A stretch of 64,000 nucleotides of DNA from Asterochloris sp. CNOR1 (taxonomy: Eukaryota > Chlorophyta > Trebouxiophyceae > Trebouxiales > Trebouxiaceae). The position numbers and the translations under genes are program-made. Under the pieces are notes generated by a model. That model saw nothing but the letters and a program-made list of their open reading frames with translations, ran no database searches and was not told the origin of the DNA. This document shows positions 11,701 to 23,700 of this stretch, one piece after another. The stretch is taken from contig OZ017748.1 in assembly GCA_963969365.1 (NCBI GenBank), positions 62,001-126,000 of the forward strand, read 5' to 3'. The stretch's first letter is position 1, and every line of letters begins with the position of its first letter.

Positions 11701-14700
11701 CACCAGACCTCACCTGCAAGCTGGGCAGCAGCTGCACCTGCGCCTGCAGCTGCAGGCGACGCCCCAGCAGCTCCTCAGCAGGGACCTGCTCCCTGTCCAC
11801 TGCCAGCCCAGCCCTAGCCGGAAGCGCAGGGTCCAGGGGCCGGGGATTGGAGGCGTACTCCAGCACCAGGGAGGCAGCTGCGTCCAGCTCGCTGCCGTGG
11901 CCGCGCGCCTGGACAGCGGCCATGTGGAGCCTCAGACACAGCCAAAGCAACAGTGAAGTGCGACACACACCCCAAAGTGATGCAGACCAGCAAGCCTGTC
12001 CTGGCATGTGCACATTGTCAACAGTAGAAACTCATGTGCAGCCAGAACAGCAAGGTGTCTGCCTATGGATGTCCCCATTCTAATGCAGAGCTTGCAATGC
12101 AGACTGTCGGGATTTGCATTGGCATGTGGCTGCAGAGCCAGAGCAGCAGACGCTATGAACAGGTCAGCAGGCTCTTACAGCGCGAACCCAGCTCAGCAGC
12201 CCACTGTCGCAAAAACAAAAGATGCTGCCAATGTTGCCACCATACAAAGGCAGGGGTCAAGCAGCTTGGTGCAGTCTGAACTGCGCTGCCAAGGCCTCAG
12301 TTTCCACAGCACAACCTGCTCTCTGACCTGCTGGCCCACCAAAACGTTTACCAACATGACCCCAAGCAGCTGGCAGGAGCACTGACAGAATTATGCAGCA
12401 GTATCACTGCAAATTCAGTCAAGAAGCAAGCAGGGACATTGCAGGCATACCAGCGGCATCAGCATCAACTACAGAATACTGCAGCTCCGCCAGAGGTGTC
12501 TGGCAAGCACTGACTGCTTGTGCCGCAGATCAGACAAGCAGCCACGGGGAGCCGCACCGGTGGCGTGGGCAGCATGAGCGGGATGTCCATCCTGGTGGCC
12601 GGAGGCAGTGGCAACGCCTGCTCCGCAGCGGCCACACTGACCTGCAGAGGGAGCTGGTGCACCTGCACAGCAGTTGTGGTGGTTGAGACAATTCTGAACC
12701 CGCCATGAACCTGTGAGTTGGACAAGTTGAGCAAAGCAGAGAGACAGCTGCACCGGGAAGGGGGAGCTGGTGCACCTGAGCGGCACTGATCGTGATTGAC
12801 TTCAGGGTGGAATTGATGGAGGAGGGCAGGTGCGCTGCAGCCAGAGGGGCTGATGAACAGGGAGCATCAAGTACAGGGCATGCTGTCACAAACGGGAAGG
12901 TGGTACACTTGCATGGCGCCAGTGATGCCCCTGAGCAGAGCAGCGGGGGCAGATGGAGCAGGGCTGGGACAGCATGGGCATCTGCAATGCGCGGTATGGG
13001 GATGGCCAGAGCAAGAGGTGAACCCTGCTGTGCCAAGAGCTCTTGCAGATGCATGTCAACGGGTGGAAGGGATTTTGTCCAGTGACAGCACTCAGTTCAG
13101 GGGAAGATCTCAAATGCACTGTCAAGGCACGTTCAGCAGATAGCCAGCAGCCAGCTTCCGGCGGCAACAAATGAGATTTTGATTGGCATCAAAGACTGCC
13201 ATGTACCTCACGGCTGTTCTGCTTCATCAGACGTTCTACAATGTGCAGGTGACCACAGAATGGAACATGCTGGAATGGTGAAGGGGCACACCTGCTGCTG
13301 GAATGCTGCTGGCGACTCCCCTGGCCTGCCCTGCCCGCCCTCTGCTGGCGGCACCTTGTCCAGGGTGCGCAGGCTGGCGTGAGTGACCGCCATCTTGCCT
13401 GCACACCACAGATGCTGAGTGACCGCCATCTTGCCTGCACACCACAGATGCTGAGTGACCGCCATCTTGCCTGCACACCACAGATGCTGAGTGATTGCCA
13501 TCTTGCCTGCACATCACAGAGGCTGAGTCGGGGGCTGTCCGATGACTTGGGGCCCACTGAGGCACGCAGGTTGCGCCAGACATGGGCCCAGTGGCTGCTT
13601 GATGGCTCAGAGCTTGCAGGCTGGCATGCAAAGTCACTAACCTGCACGCAGCAGTGATGCAGAGGCAGCTCAGGGACTTGACATGGCATTTGTGTTTATT
13701 GCCACACGAGGACTGCACTGCACCAGGTGGGCGCAACAGGATGGGCAGCCGTTGTGGGCAGCACAGGGAGGGCTGCCATCGACGCTGGCCACATTCAGGA
13801 CATCAGGAAGTGAGGCTGCGTGGCTGACCAGCAGGACCACCATTCAATACTTTCAGATGCCCCAATCATGGACTACTTCCCAGCATGTAGCCAATATTGC
13901 AGAATTATGCGCCCCACACAATTCTGTGGGTGAGACGCAAAACCCAGGAGAAACGTCCGCCCTGCCGACAGCCCACAGGCGCTGCTGCAGTCCCTTTCCC
14001 CTCAGCACTGCGGGCATACTGCAGCCATATGCACAGCATAAAGGCTTTTCACTTGCCGACCCCTGCTGTGGAACCCAGCAGGTCCACCCAAGTGCAAGCT
14101 CGTTTTGAGATCCCTTGAGTGCACCCAAAGCCAGTGCTGACCTCTGTTGACTGCCAGCAGGCGCCACTGCAGGACCTCGCCCCTCAGGGCGACGACGCTG
14201 ACAGACCCCGAGGCTGCGCTACTGCGCTGAGCTCCAGCTGGTGCTCCCTCGGGAGCCTTGACGTCTGTGCCGGCTACAGAGGACGTCACAAGACGGGCCT
14301 GCAGGTAGGGCAATGTGAGCTGTACATCGTGGACAGCTTGCGTCCCTTCCTTGCGGTGGGCACGCATGGGCCGGCAGATAGGGCCTGTGAGCTGTACATG
14401 GTGGGCAGCAGCTGTCCCTATCCTGCAGTGGGGCTTGACTGTACGCCTGCCACTGTTTCAGGAGGCAGACAGGCCGGCGTGCAGGCAGTGCAGACATGGT
14501 GCTGCTAAACAGAGCGCTGGGCCCACACTGCTTCACCATGTGAGGGCCCTGCAGGCAGGTCAGAATCTGTTGCTTGCAGCGGATGAGCATGGCGCTGTGC
14601 CTGCAACATGAGTGCCGTCAGACAAGCAGGATGTGCGCTGTTGACAGAAGTGGGCGCTGCATCAGTACCGCAAACCACAGGAGACAGTCTAGCAGAGCTG

Positions 14701-17700
14701 CCAAATTGTCAGTGCATGATCTTGTGGAGCATTCCTGAGTACCAGTCCTGCTGAGGCAAGCACAGGAATGAGACAATTGCAGGGGCCCGGTGAATGAGGC
14801 GGTGCAGAGAGCGGCACTGGACGTACTGAGGCAAGAAAGACAGCAGCCACCAAAGATAGCGTCAGGGTCGCCGCCTGATAGGCAAAGGCAGCTTGCAGGC
14901 GCGATTCATGCACCCTCTCAGAGGCTGCTGGCGCACTGCAGGGTTGGCACGCTGCAGAGCAAGCAACAAATTAGCTCCATCAAACAAGGTGTGCTGCGCC
15001 CTGTGCATGTTTGAGATTGTCACCACATTTCTGTCAGCTTGCCTGCATCAGAGGCAGCGGCTGCACTACGCTGACCCGCGCCTGAGCCTTGCCTCCTAAA
15101 TCTGCTGCTGCCACTGCGGGGTCCACCATGCTGCGGATCAGGGCTGGTGCCAGGCGCTTCCCTGCAAGCAGCTTCCCCCACTAGCGCCCACCAAGGCGCA
15201 TGCATGCAGATATCACCAACAGTCTGAGCGGCAGTGTCGCTGTGGTGTCGTGGGAAGCCCACCACAGGAACATCCAGTGCACCCAATAATTTGCTGTCAC
15301 AGAAGAAGAAGAACACCAGGTGGCCCGCATTGTCCCTTGGGCATGCACTTATTTGTAGGGCACCCGTGATAGGCAACACAACCCAGGGCTGGAGCCAGAT
15401 TAAATTGTACAGCAGCTCAGTCAATCAACATCCCCCAGCACCCAATGTGCGTGGCTGCTCAGCTCAAAGCTGATGCCATCTGACTTTCATATGCAGCTCA
15501 CGCAGCGGTCACACCAAAGCGGGAGGAGGAAGCCTGCACAGCTCTGGGCTCACTCCTGACAGATGCAGCGGTACACCGCGGCACAACCCGCTCACCCAGC
15601 GTGAGTTGGCACGCACGCAGAGCTGGTGCGCCGTCAGCCCCATGCAGCTCATGCGGCACCCCGCGATGATGACAGTTACGGCTTGGTTCTTGACAGCTCA
15701 AGCAGCAACACACGGAGACAGCTCCTGCGTACCCAGCGTGGGTGGCCGTGGGGCCCAGGGCTGGTGCCACGTCACCCCCATGCAGCTCATGCGGCACCCC
15801 GTGATGACGAAGAAGCCCTTGACCAGGGGCGTCCCCGACAGCTCCACCAGAATGGGGGGCTGCCGTGGGGGCAGCTCCAGCTTGACAGGCTCAGCGCGCC
15901 AGGCAGGGGAGTTTGGGCGCCCCTGCTGGTCGCGGGGGGCCACCGCCGGGTCCCCCATGTGCTCTGCCTCCAGGCTCATGCGCTCGATCTGCAGCAGAGC
16001 ACTCCCTCCTCTTTGTCTGCACTGACTGCATGAAGACTGCCAGGGGTGCATGGCGCACCAGCTGCCGTGCCTGCTGCCCACCTAGCAAGGCCTATGGCAG
16101 GGTCCCAAGGGTGTTTTGCCACCAGGCTCATGCATCCAATCTGCAGCAGGGCATTGACTCCTGTCCGTCTGGGCTGCAAGCCTTGCTTGGTGACCGATCA
16201 TAGCAGCTGTTCCCCCATTCACCACTGGCATTGTTGATGCTTTCAGCGCAGTGTCCTGCGCTCAGCTGGCTGTGCCTCGCGTCCAAGCTCAGCTGCTTGA
16301 GCTGCAGGGGTACAAGGCAGGACTGGTTCCTACTGGGCAGCATTCCACTGCACCACTCTGATGTGATGCTGCATTGCAGCAGGTAGCTGATGCACAGGCA
16401 CAACAGCTGCTTCACAGGGCCTGCCTTTGCGGTGTGGGTTGCCAGACCACAGCAACGCGCTGTGTGACCCGGCTGGTTAGCACGGACAGATTGCGACCCC
16501 TAGCTTCGCTTGATGGACAACAGTGCCTGGATTGGCACATGCTTCAGACAGGAGGATGCCCCAGAAGAGTCACCTCACATCCATCAGCGTTGTTGAGCAG
16601 TCTGTCAGTAAGAACTTCCAGCAGGTCCTTCGAGAACGACTCTCACAGCAAGACAAATGCATCCTAGCTCACCACAACGGCAGTGCTGTAGACTTCTTCT
16701 CAGCGGAATCCTCTCAGCTCATCACATCAGGCAGTGTTGTAAGGTTTCCCTTTCATAGTCTTCTCAACTCATCACTGCCGACAGTGGTATGGGATCATCC
16801 ACCACATGGACCAGCTCAGCTCACCCCAAACAGCAGCACTGTGGGGCTTTCCCTTCATTAATTGCACGCGTGCTGCCTCGTGCTCACCCGCAGCTTGCAA
16901 TTCAGCTTAGCTTACCACAACAGGCAGTACTGTGGGGTTCTCCACTGCCACCTGCATGCGTGCCACCTCGCCGCAGACCAGCATCTGGGGCTTGGCTGCC
17001 GCCTGCTTCTGTGGCTGGGCCTCTTCTGACCTCAAGTTGGAGTAGATGAAGGGTCCCTGCTTGGCTGCATGGAGACAAAATCAGTTACCCTCAGCCTGGA
17101 TGAAGATGAGGACATATGCCACGATGGGAGACAGCACAAGACCTGGAAGATGGGGGGGAAGCATGGGTTTTGCTTGGCTGCAGGCAATGAACTTTTGTGT
17201 CGGTGATGGGTTCTGCACTGCCAGGTTGAGGAAGCGGCGTGCCAAGCAGCACAGAGCAAGCGCAGTGGCAAATGGACCTTCTCAGGCACCGAGATGGCAG
17301 CAAAAAGAGCTTACAATAGAAGCTCTAGTCCATCAACCAGCCCTGTTTGTGTATACTGACATCACGCAGGCTGGAGGCGTGGGCTTGCATGCCATATGCG
17401 CCCTGCAAAGTCCTGGGCTGAGAATAGCTTCCCTTACACGCCGCAGAGGGGGGCATCATGGCTCACATGCATGCGAGGTTCAGCTGGAAGCCCCTGGCCT
17501 CCCCTAACGACATATCAGGCACTCTTGAACCGCCTGACAGGTATATTCACAGCACCGGCTCACCCACAGCTGCCCCAGCCTTTGGCTGGCCCAGGCTGAG
17601 GAACTGCGGCCGCAGGTGCTCCTCCAGGGGGCACGGCTGCATGAAGGTGAACAGTGGTGGGGGCCCAGAGGCTGGCCTCTCCTTGTCGCGAGCATCCATC

Positions 17701-20700
17701 TGGCTGGCGGCAGCTGCCAGCGTCTCCCACAGGGACTGCTGCCGCGTCACTGGCAGCTCCCTGCAGGAGTGCCATACGTCAGCAAGAGCCGATGGCAGCA
17801 CTCATCACCCTGATTGTCAACTCGCCATAATTCTGACAGCGACGGGCTTTTTCCCCACAACCAGCACCCGGTGCCCCTGCAGCAGCAACTCATTCGGCCG
17901 CGCTGCCCGGGATGGCCTGCAAGGCGGGTACCAGCACTGGTGTAACACGTCTCTTAGACTTGTTCATCTGGCTGGCAGCGGCTGACACAATCTCAAGCAT
18001 GCCTGCAGGCAAAGCAGCAGTGCAGCCAAGTGCTCGCTGTCAGCATTCGTCACAGGGACTGTTGCTGCCTGACTGCCAGCTCATGCGTGTGGTGATCCGT
18101 CTACAAAACAACAGCCCCTTCCTGCATTCCTGCATTGTGCATGCTGTTCTGCCAAATTACCTGCCTGCAAGATGCATGGAAGATGACACCAGACAGCAGG
18201 AATGCCCCACCTGTGGTGGTCTCGCAGCAGCATGGCAGCTGCATCCCACACGTCGGCGTGCTGCCCCGCGAGGATGGCTGTGCCCAGGACGCCCTCAATG
18301 CATCCGCAGCGCACCGAGCCCCAGTGGCGGGGCACCCCCGACTGCAAGGGTACGCGCCGCGCCAGGGTCTGGTCCTTGGGCTCCTGCGGGGGGGGGCAGG
18401 TCACAGGCCTTCAGCTTGCTGGCCAGCAGATGCCTGCGTGCCAACATCTCTGACTCTACCTGCTCTTGGCCATTGCTGTTGTAATCAGGCAGCTGTGTCG
18501 GAGATACCCTGTCCATGACAGGTAACAATTTTGTACGAGCAGGCAGAATGGACTTGGCCATGCCATGAACGTCCCTTGATGACCAAAGTGTGCACCAGGG
18601 CAGCTTGGAGCTGTGCCTGCCTGTTGCAGCCCCTGCTGACTGGGTCATTAGCCACCTACCTGCTATTTTTGTAATTTTGCACAGCCGCCACCAGCAGTAC
18701 ACCGCGTCTTCTTTCATGCATATCAGACCTGGCCCCACCTGAGACAGGTCTCATCTGTTGGCTCCGGAGCATCCTGCGGCGGGACCAGTGTGAGCTGGGT
18801 TTTCAACAACCCAGGGGCGGTCTGTGAGCATTGCTACCTGCCACCACCACAAGCTACCATTTGCTAAAGAGTTGGTGGGCTCCCTGCTCAAGGTCCCCGA
18901 CACCAGCTGTCCTGATAGCAGGGCTTTTGGCAGATGACATCAGTCCCCACCTGCTCCAAGGGGTCATCTGGTGGTTCCAGAGCCTTGCGCGCAATTGCCA
19001 GGGTGGCACTGCTGGGGCGCTCCATGCTGCGGGACAGCTCCACCGCCTGCCACAGCATCAGTGTGCGCTTGCGGGAGGCGCCAATCAGCCCTGTGACCTG
19101 CAGGCGGCAGCGCCCTGGGGGTCAAGAATCTGATTGCATGACTTACACTTCAGGGTGTTCATGCGGGAAGTGCCAATCAGCCCAGTGGCTGCAAAACTTT
19201 GACTGTGTCCTGACGGCAGAGAGTGTTGTGCCTTTAGAAGCATCCTCCGACTCCGGCGCACAGAGGTGTGCGTTTGAGGTGCAGTTCTGTGCCCTGCCGG
19301 GCAGTAGATTCATGCTACATGTTGAAGCAGGGCTCACAGCAGTCTGATGCACCCGCAGGATGCGCAATGCACGCCCTCATGGGTTTTGCTCCTCACCACA
19401 GCGGCGTTCATTGGCATTGGCTGGCAGTCATCAGGCATCAGCAGCAACCCTGGCCCCACCCCCTCAACCCCTTCCCTTGCCCCCTTTCTGGGCAGCTTTC
19501 AGCCGTTGATAACCCTCTCGTATTAAGGAGCACCAAGGCACCTGCCAACCTGTACGTGCTGCAGACGCAACCTATCAGGGCAGCCTCCATCAGCACCAGC
19601 AGGCTGCTCTAAGGCGGCTTCAGCCTACTTCAATCTAGAGGCAGGCTTATAAGCAGCATGCATCTGCTGCAAGCAGGAGGCTGCCTGCAGCTGCCAAAAA
19701 GAGGGTTCATTACCTGGGCAGCCTCCATGAGCACCAGTAGTCGGTCCTCTGGCATCAGCAGCCCAGCGCCGGCCTCAATCATGGACGACATCAGCTCGCT
19801 GACCTCGCCTCGGAACTGCATACGGGTGTTCAGGGAATCAGCCGCAGGTTGGCGGTCTGCATGCAAGTGCATGACGATGCTCCCAGCATGATCATGCACA
19901 GGTGCTTGCTAATCTGGGCTTGCAACACAGCGCTGCCCAAACAAACTAGTCACTGGTTGCCGCCGCCATGCGGAGCTTGCAGACAACCCCTCTGGAAATC
20001 GCAGGATCCATTAGGAAGCTAAGCTCACCGATGCAAGACATGTGCGCAAAGGATGCCTGTGTCAGTGCTCACACGGCACAGACACCTCTTTAGCCTACGC
20101 TGCAGGGTGGCACCAGGAGCTTAGCAGGTTGACAGTACATGCCCCCCCTTCACTGGCTGCGATTGGCTTCCCATCACCCACTGGCTTCCAAGCTTGGCTG
20201 CAAGAGCAGGCTGGGCGCCACGCCTTCCAGCTGGGTTAATGCCTTGCCGGGGTGGCACCTGATGTGTGCTCTGCTTCGCGCCACAGGAAGCACCCTAGTC
20301 AATGCAACCACCCCTGGCTGATCCTGCTTACTTCCATACGGCAGGCGCAGCCCTGCCGTGAGTCCAGCTGCAGCCAGCAGTGACTGCCTGCAGCCCCACT
20401 GGTGCAGACTAGGGCCTGGCATTTATGTACTTCTTCCACTTACGCATTGACAGTCAGCTTGAATTCCTGTTCTTCTGCCCAGACCAGCGCAGCTCCAGGT
20501 GAGGTTTGCGGTCTGACAAGAGCCTGCCCAGCTGCAGGCTCTCCAGTGCCTGTCAGAAGCCCAGACGACCAGAAGCCAGGCGACCTCTCATCCTCACCTG
20601 GTGTGGGTCCAGGCCTGCCAGGAAGCGTGCCATCTGCAGGCTCTCCTCCACAACCATGGCCAGTGCACCCTTCCTGCGCGCAGCCATGCGGGCCTCCGCA

Positions 20701-23700
20701 AACAGCCCCCGCACCTGGACAGCAGACCACAGAGGAAGCAGTCTTATCTCAGCAGATGCTGGTAGGTGCACAAATAATGCCTGACCCTTGACTGCCCAAT
20801 GCAGCCCAGCAAGTCAAGGTCACTGACTGCATGGCGGTCATGTGTACCTGGAACAGCCCCTAGAGACGGCATTGTGAATGAGGGCACTCAATGCATTCAG
20901 CATCTGAGCAGAGGCACAAGAAATTATGTTACTGGTTCTTCCCAAAAAGCTGCTGAAGGGCTACTCCTGGCCAGTGCAACTGCCTCAGATCGTCTCATTG
21001 TGCCAGCATGTGCTCAAGGCCATCTCAACACCTTGCAGCAGACGACTGTTCCTGTCTCACTGTGTCTTGAAGCGTACTCAGCACCACTGCTTGTTCCTGC
21101 TTGGAGCACCACCCATCATCCCTGATGAGCACACACCCCAGCTGCTCACCTCCCGCTCCACCTCAAAGCCCCTCAGCTTTGACCAAAACTCCTGCCCGCC
21201 GAATTGGGAGCTGCTCCTGGAGTCCAGCGATACGGCTTCTGCAGCCTGAAGCTGGGCGATGCGGGGATCTGCAAGGGGCCTGGAGCCTGTGGGGGTGCCT
21301 GCGCAGGAGATGAGCTTGCTGTCAGATCTGGCTACCAGCCATAAGGTGAGCAATTGACAGAAGTGCCCGGGTGGCTGCACAGGAGAAGACACCACTGTCG
21401 GCCCTGGCTGGCAGTTGCTTGTTTTGGAACACACAGGTCACAAGGGGTCTGGGTGCCTGCACAGGGGGGACGCTTGCTAAACTTGGCTGGGGTGTGCAGG
21501 ACCCACAAGCGGTCTGGCTGCCTGCACAGGCGGGACGCTGGGTGTCAGCCCTGGCTGGCTGCCAGGCTATACGGCCGTCGCTGAAGCTGTTGGACATGCC
21601 TGCAGCGGGATACAACGTGTCAGCTGCAAGTTGAGCACTCACCAGTCGAGGCGCCACTTGCAATAGACTTTGCGTCCCCAGCTGCAGGGCGGGCACTGCC
21701 TCTTGTGGGTGTGCTAGGACTCGAGCCTGACCCCCTGTTCACCCGCTGAGCCAGAGCGCCTGCAGCGCAATGCACATGCCTCAAGTCCACTGCAACTAGA
21801 CCCTTTGCACCATCTTGCATCGTTTTCCCTTGGAGCCCCACCCCCCCACCCTTCCACACCCCCTCCTCCAGCTTAGCTTGCACGGGTAGTACCCTCAGCA
21901 CCTCCCGGATCTTTCGCCGGCTTACCACAATCTCAGCACCTTTCTACAGTGATCAAGTGGTGCAAAGCCTTAGTTTGTCATCGTTCACACTGCAGTGTAG
22001 CTCAGAAAAGGGAAGCCCAGGCTGACTTGCATGCAGCAGACGGTTGCAGGGTCAGTTACGTCCAGGACCTGCAGGCCAACAGGGCTCTAACAGGGCAGAC
22101 TGGAGCAAGCATGCCAGCATGCAGGCTACAGCAGTGCTTGCCAGTGTGTGAGAGTCCTGAGTGACCACCACAGATGCTTCATCACCTGTGAGCTGGAAGG
22201 CGAGGGGCATCATCTCGCCTAGGAAAGCCTTTGTGTTGCGTATGGCACCTGTGCTGAGGCACTCCTGCATGATCTGCACAGGGAAGCGACAAGGCTGAGG
22301 CCAGAGAGGCACATGTGGAGGCTGCAAATGCCAAACCATGCGCAGAGGAGCAACAGGAGTATGATCAGAGACACAAGGGTGGCAGAGTCCCGAGGGCTGC
22401 AGGAACAGCTGCAGGGAGCTGCCTCAATCTTGCCTGACAGCAGCAGGGGCAGTGAAGCCGGGGAGAGTCAGTGGAGCACTCTGGCTGCCCTCCACCAGGC
22501 AGCTCGGCCGTTGCTTCAGGCAGCCATTGGCACTTGGCAGCACTGCAAGCCCCTAAAGTACCTGACAGCAGACCTCAAAACTAATCAGCTGACCTGTGGC
22601 CGTAGATGCCCCCAGGAAGGTCAAACCCCTGTCAGTACAGGGAGCAGCGCATCAGCCCAGTGTAGCAGCACCATGCGGTCCTGCTGACCTTTGCCTGCGC
22701 AGTCCCCTCCAGCGCTGCTGCCCGCCACACCCAGTCATTGGAGGTCTGGGACAGCTCTGTTGCAGTTATGTAGTGGTCGTAGGCATCTGAGGGCGATCCT
22801 GCCAGCAGGCTGATGTCGCCCATGGCCTTCTGCAGGCGCCCGTAACGCTTCTTCCGCACAATCTCCTGCAGGCAGGGTGCTCAGCGTTGTGAGCACTCTC
22901 GATGGGGCGTCTCTTGTCTAGGGCGTCGGAGCCTTGAAGGAGCTCCCGCGTCACTTGCAGCATGTTGTATCAAGGAAATGGTGCGCTTGGTGTATGCAGC
23001 ATGTCGCCTGTCCGTGGGGTGCTCTGCATGGTGGTGCTTTTGCAGGCACACGTACAGCACTTGTTGTGCACGATCTAGGCAGAGCACAAGCGAAGTGGGC
23101 AATTGCGCTGACCTCATCTGCATAGATGCGCTTGGACACCTCCTCCAGCGTGGAGGTGGGCGTGATGAAGCGCTCCGAGCTGTCAGCAAAGGTGTTGAGG
23201 TTGACCATGGCTGGGCTGGCATTCAGCATCCAGCGCTCCAGCTCCCCCAGCATGCAGGCTGCAAAGTCACACATCACCACCTCTGCATGCCCCTCCAGGG
23301 CCTGCACGCCACCTGCAGGCAAGGGAGGGCTCTCACGTCCAGAAGAGCTGGTCCTGACACCACTCCAGCTCCCCTCAGCATGGGGTCTGCCAAGTCGCAC
23401 ATCACCGCCTCTGCGTGCCCCTCCAGGGCCTGCACGTCACCTGCAGGAAGGCAGCACTCTTAAGAGCTGAGCTGATCCTGACACCATGCCAGCCTCCCCG
23501 GAATACAGGCTGCAACCTCAGAAGGATTGAGCAGCATGGGCACCTGGCGTTGCACGTTCTTCTCGGCTTTGTGGAGCATGGCCAACCTGCACATGAACAA
23601 AACCTGGGCACCAGGCGACTCAGGTACTGCAGCCAGCAGCTCTTGCTCTGGCTGCCCTGATCGCATTGTGGCCACACATGCAGCTTAAGGGGCACCAAGG

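Noticed and set aside
12400-13680. Several 90-170 codon frames on both strands
   Set aside because: They lie in TRS120 introns with tandem repeats and show no conserved motif or consistent splice phase.
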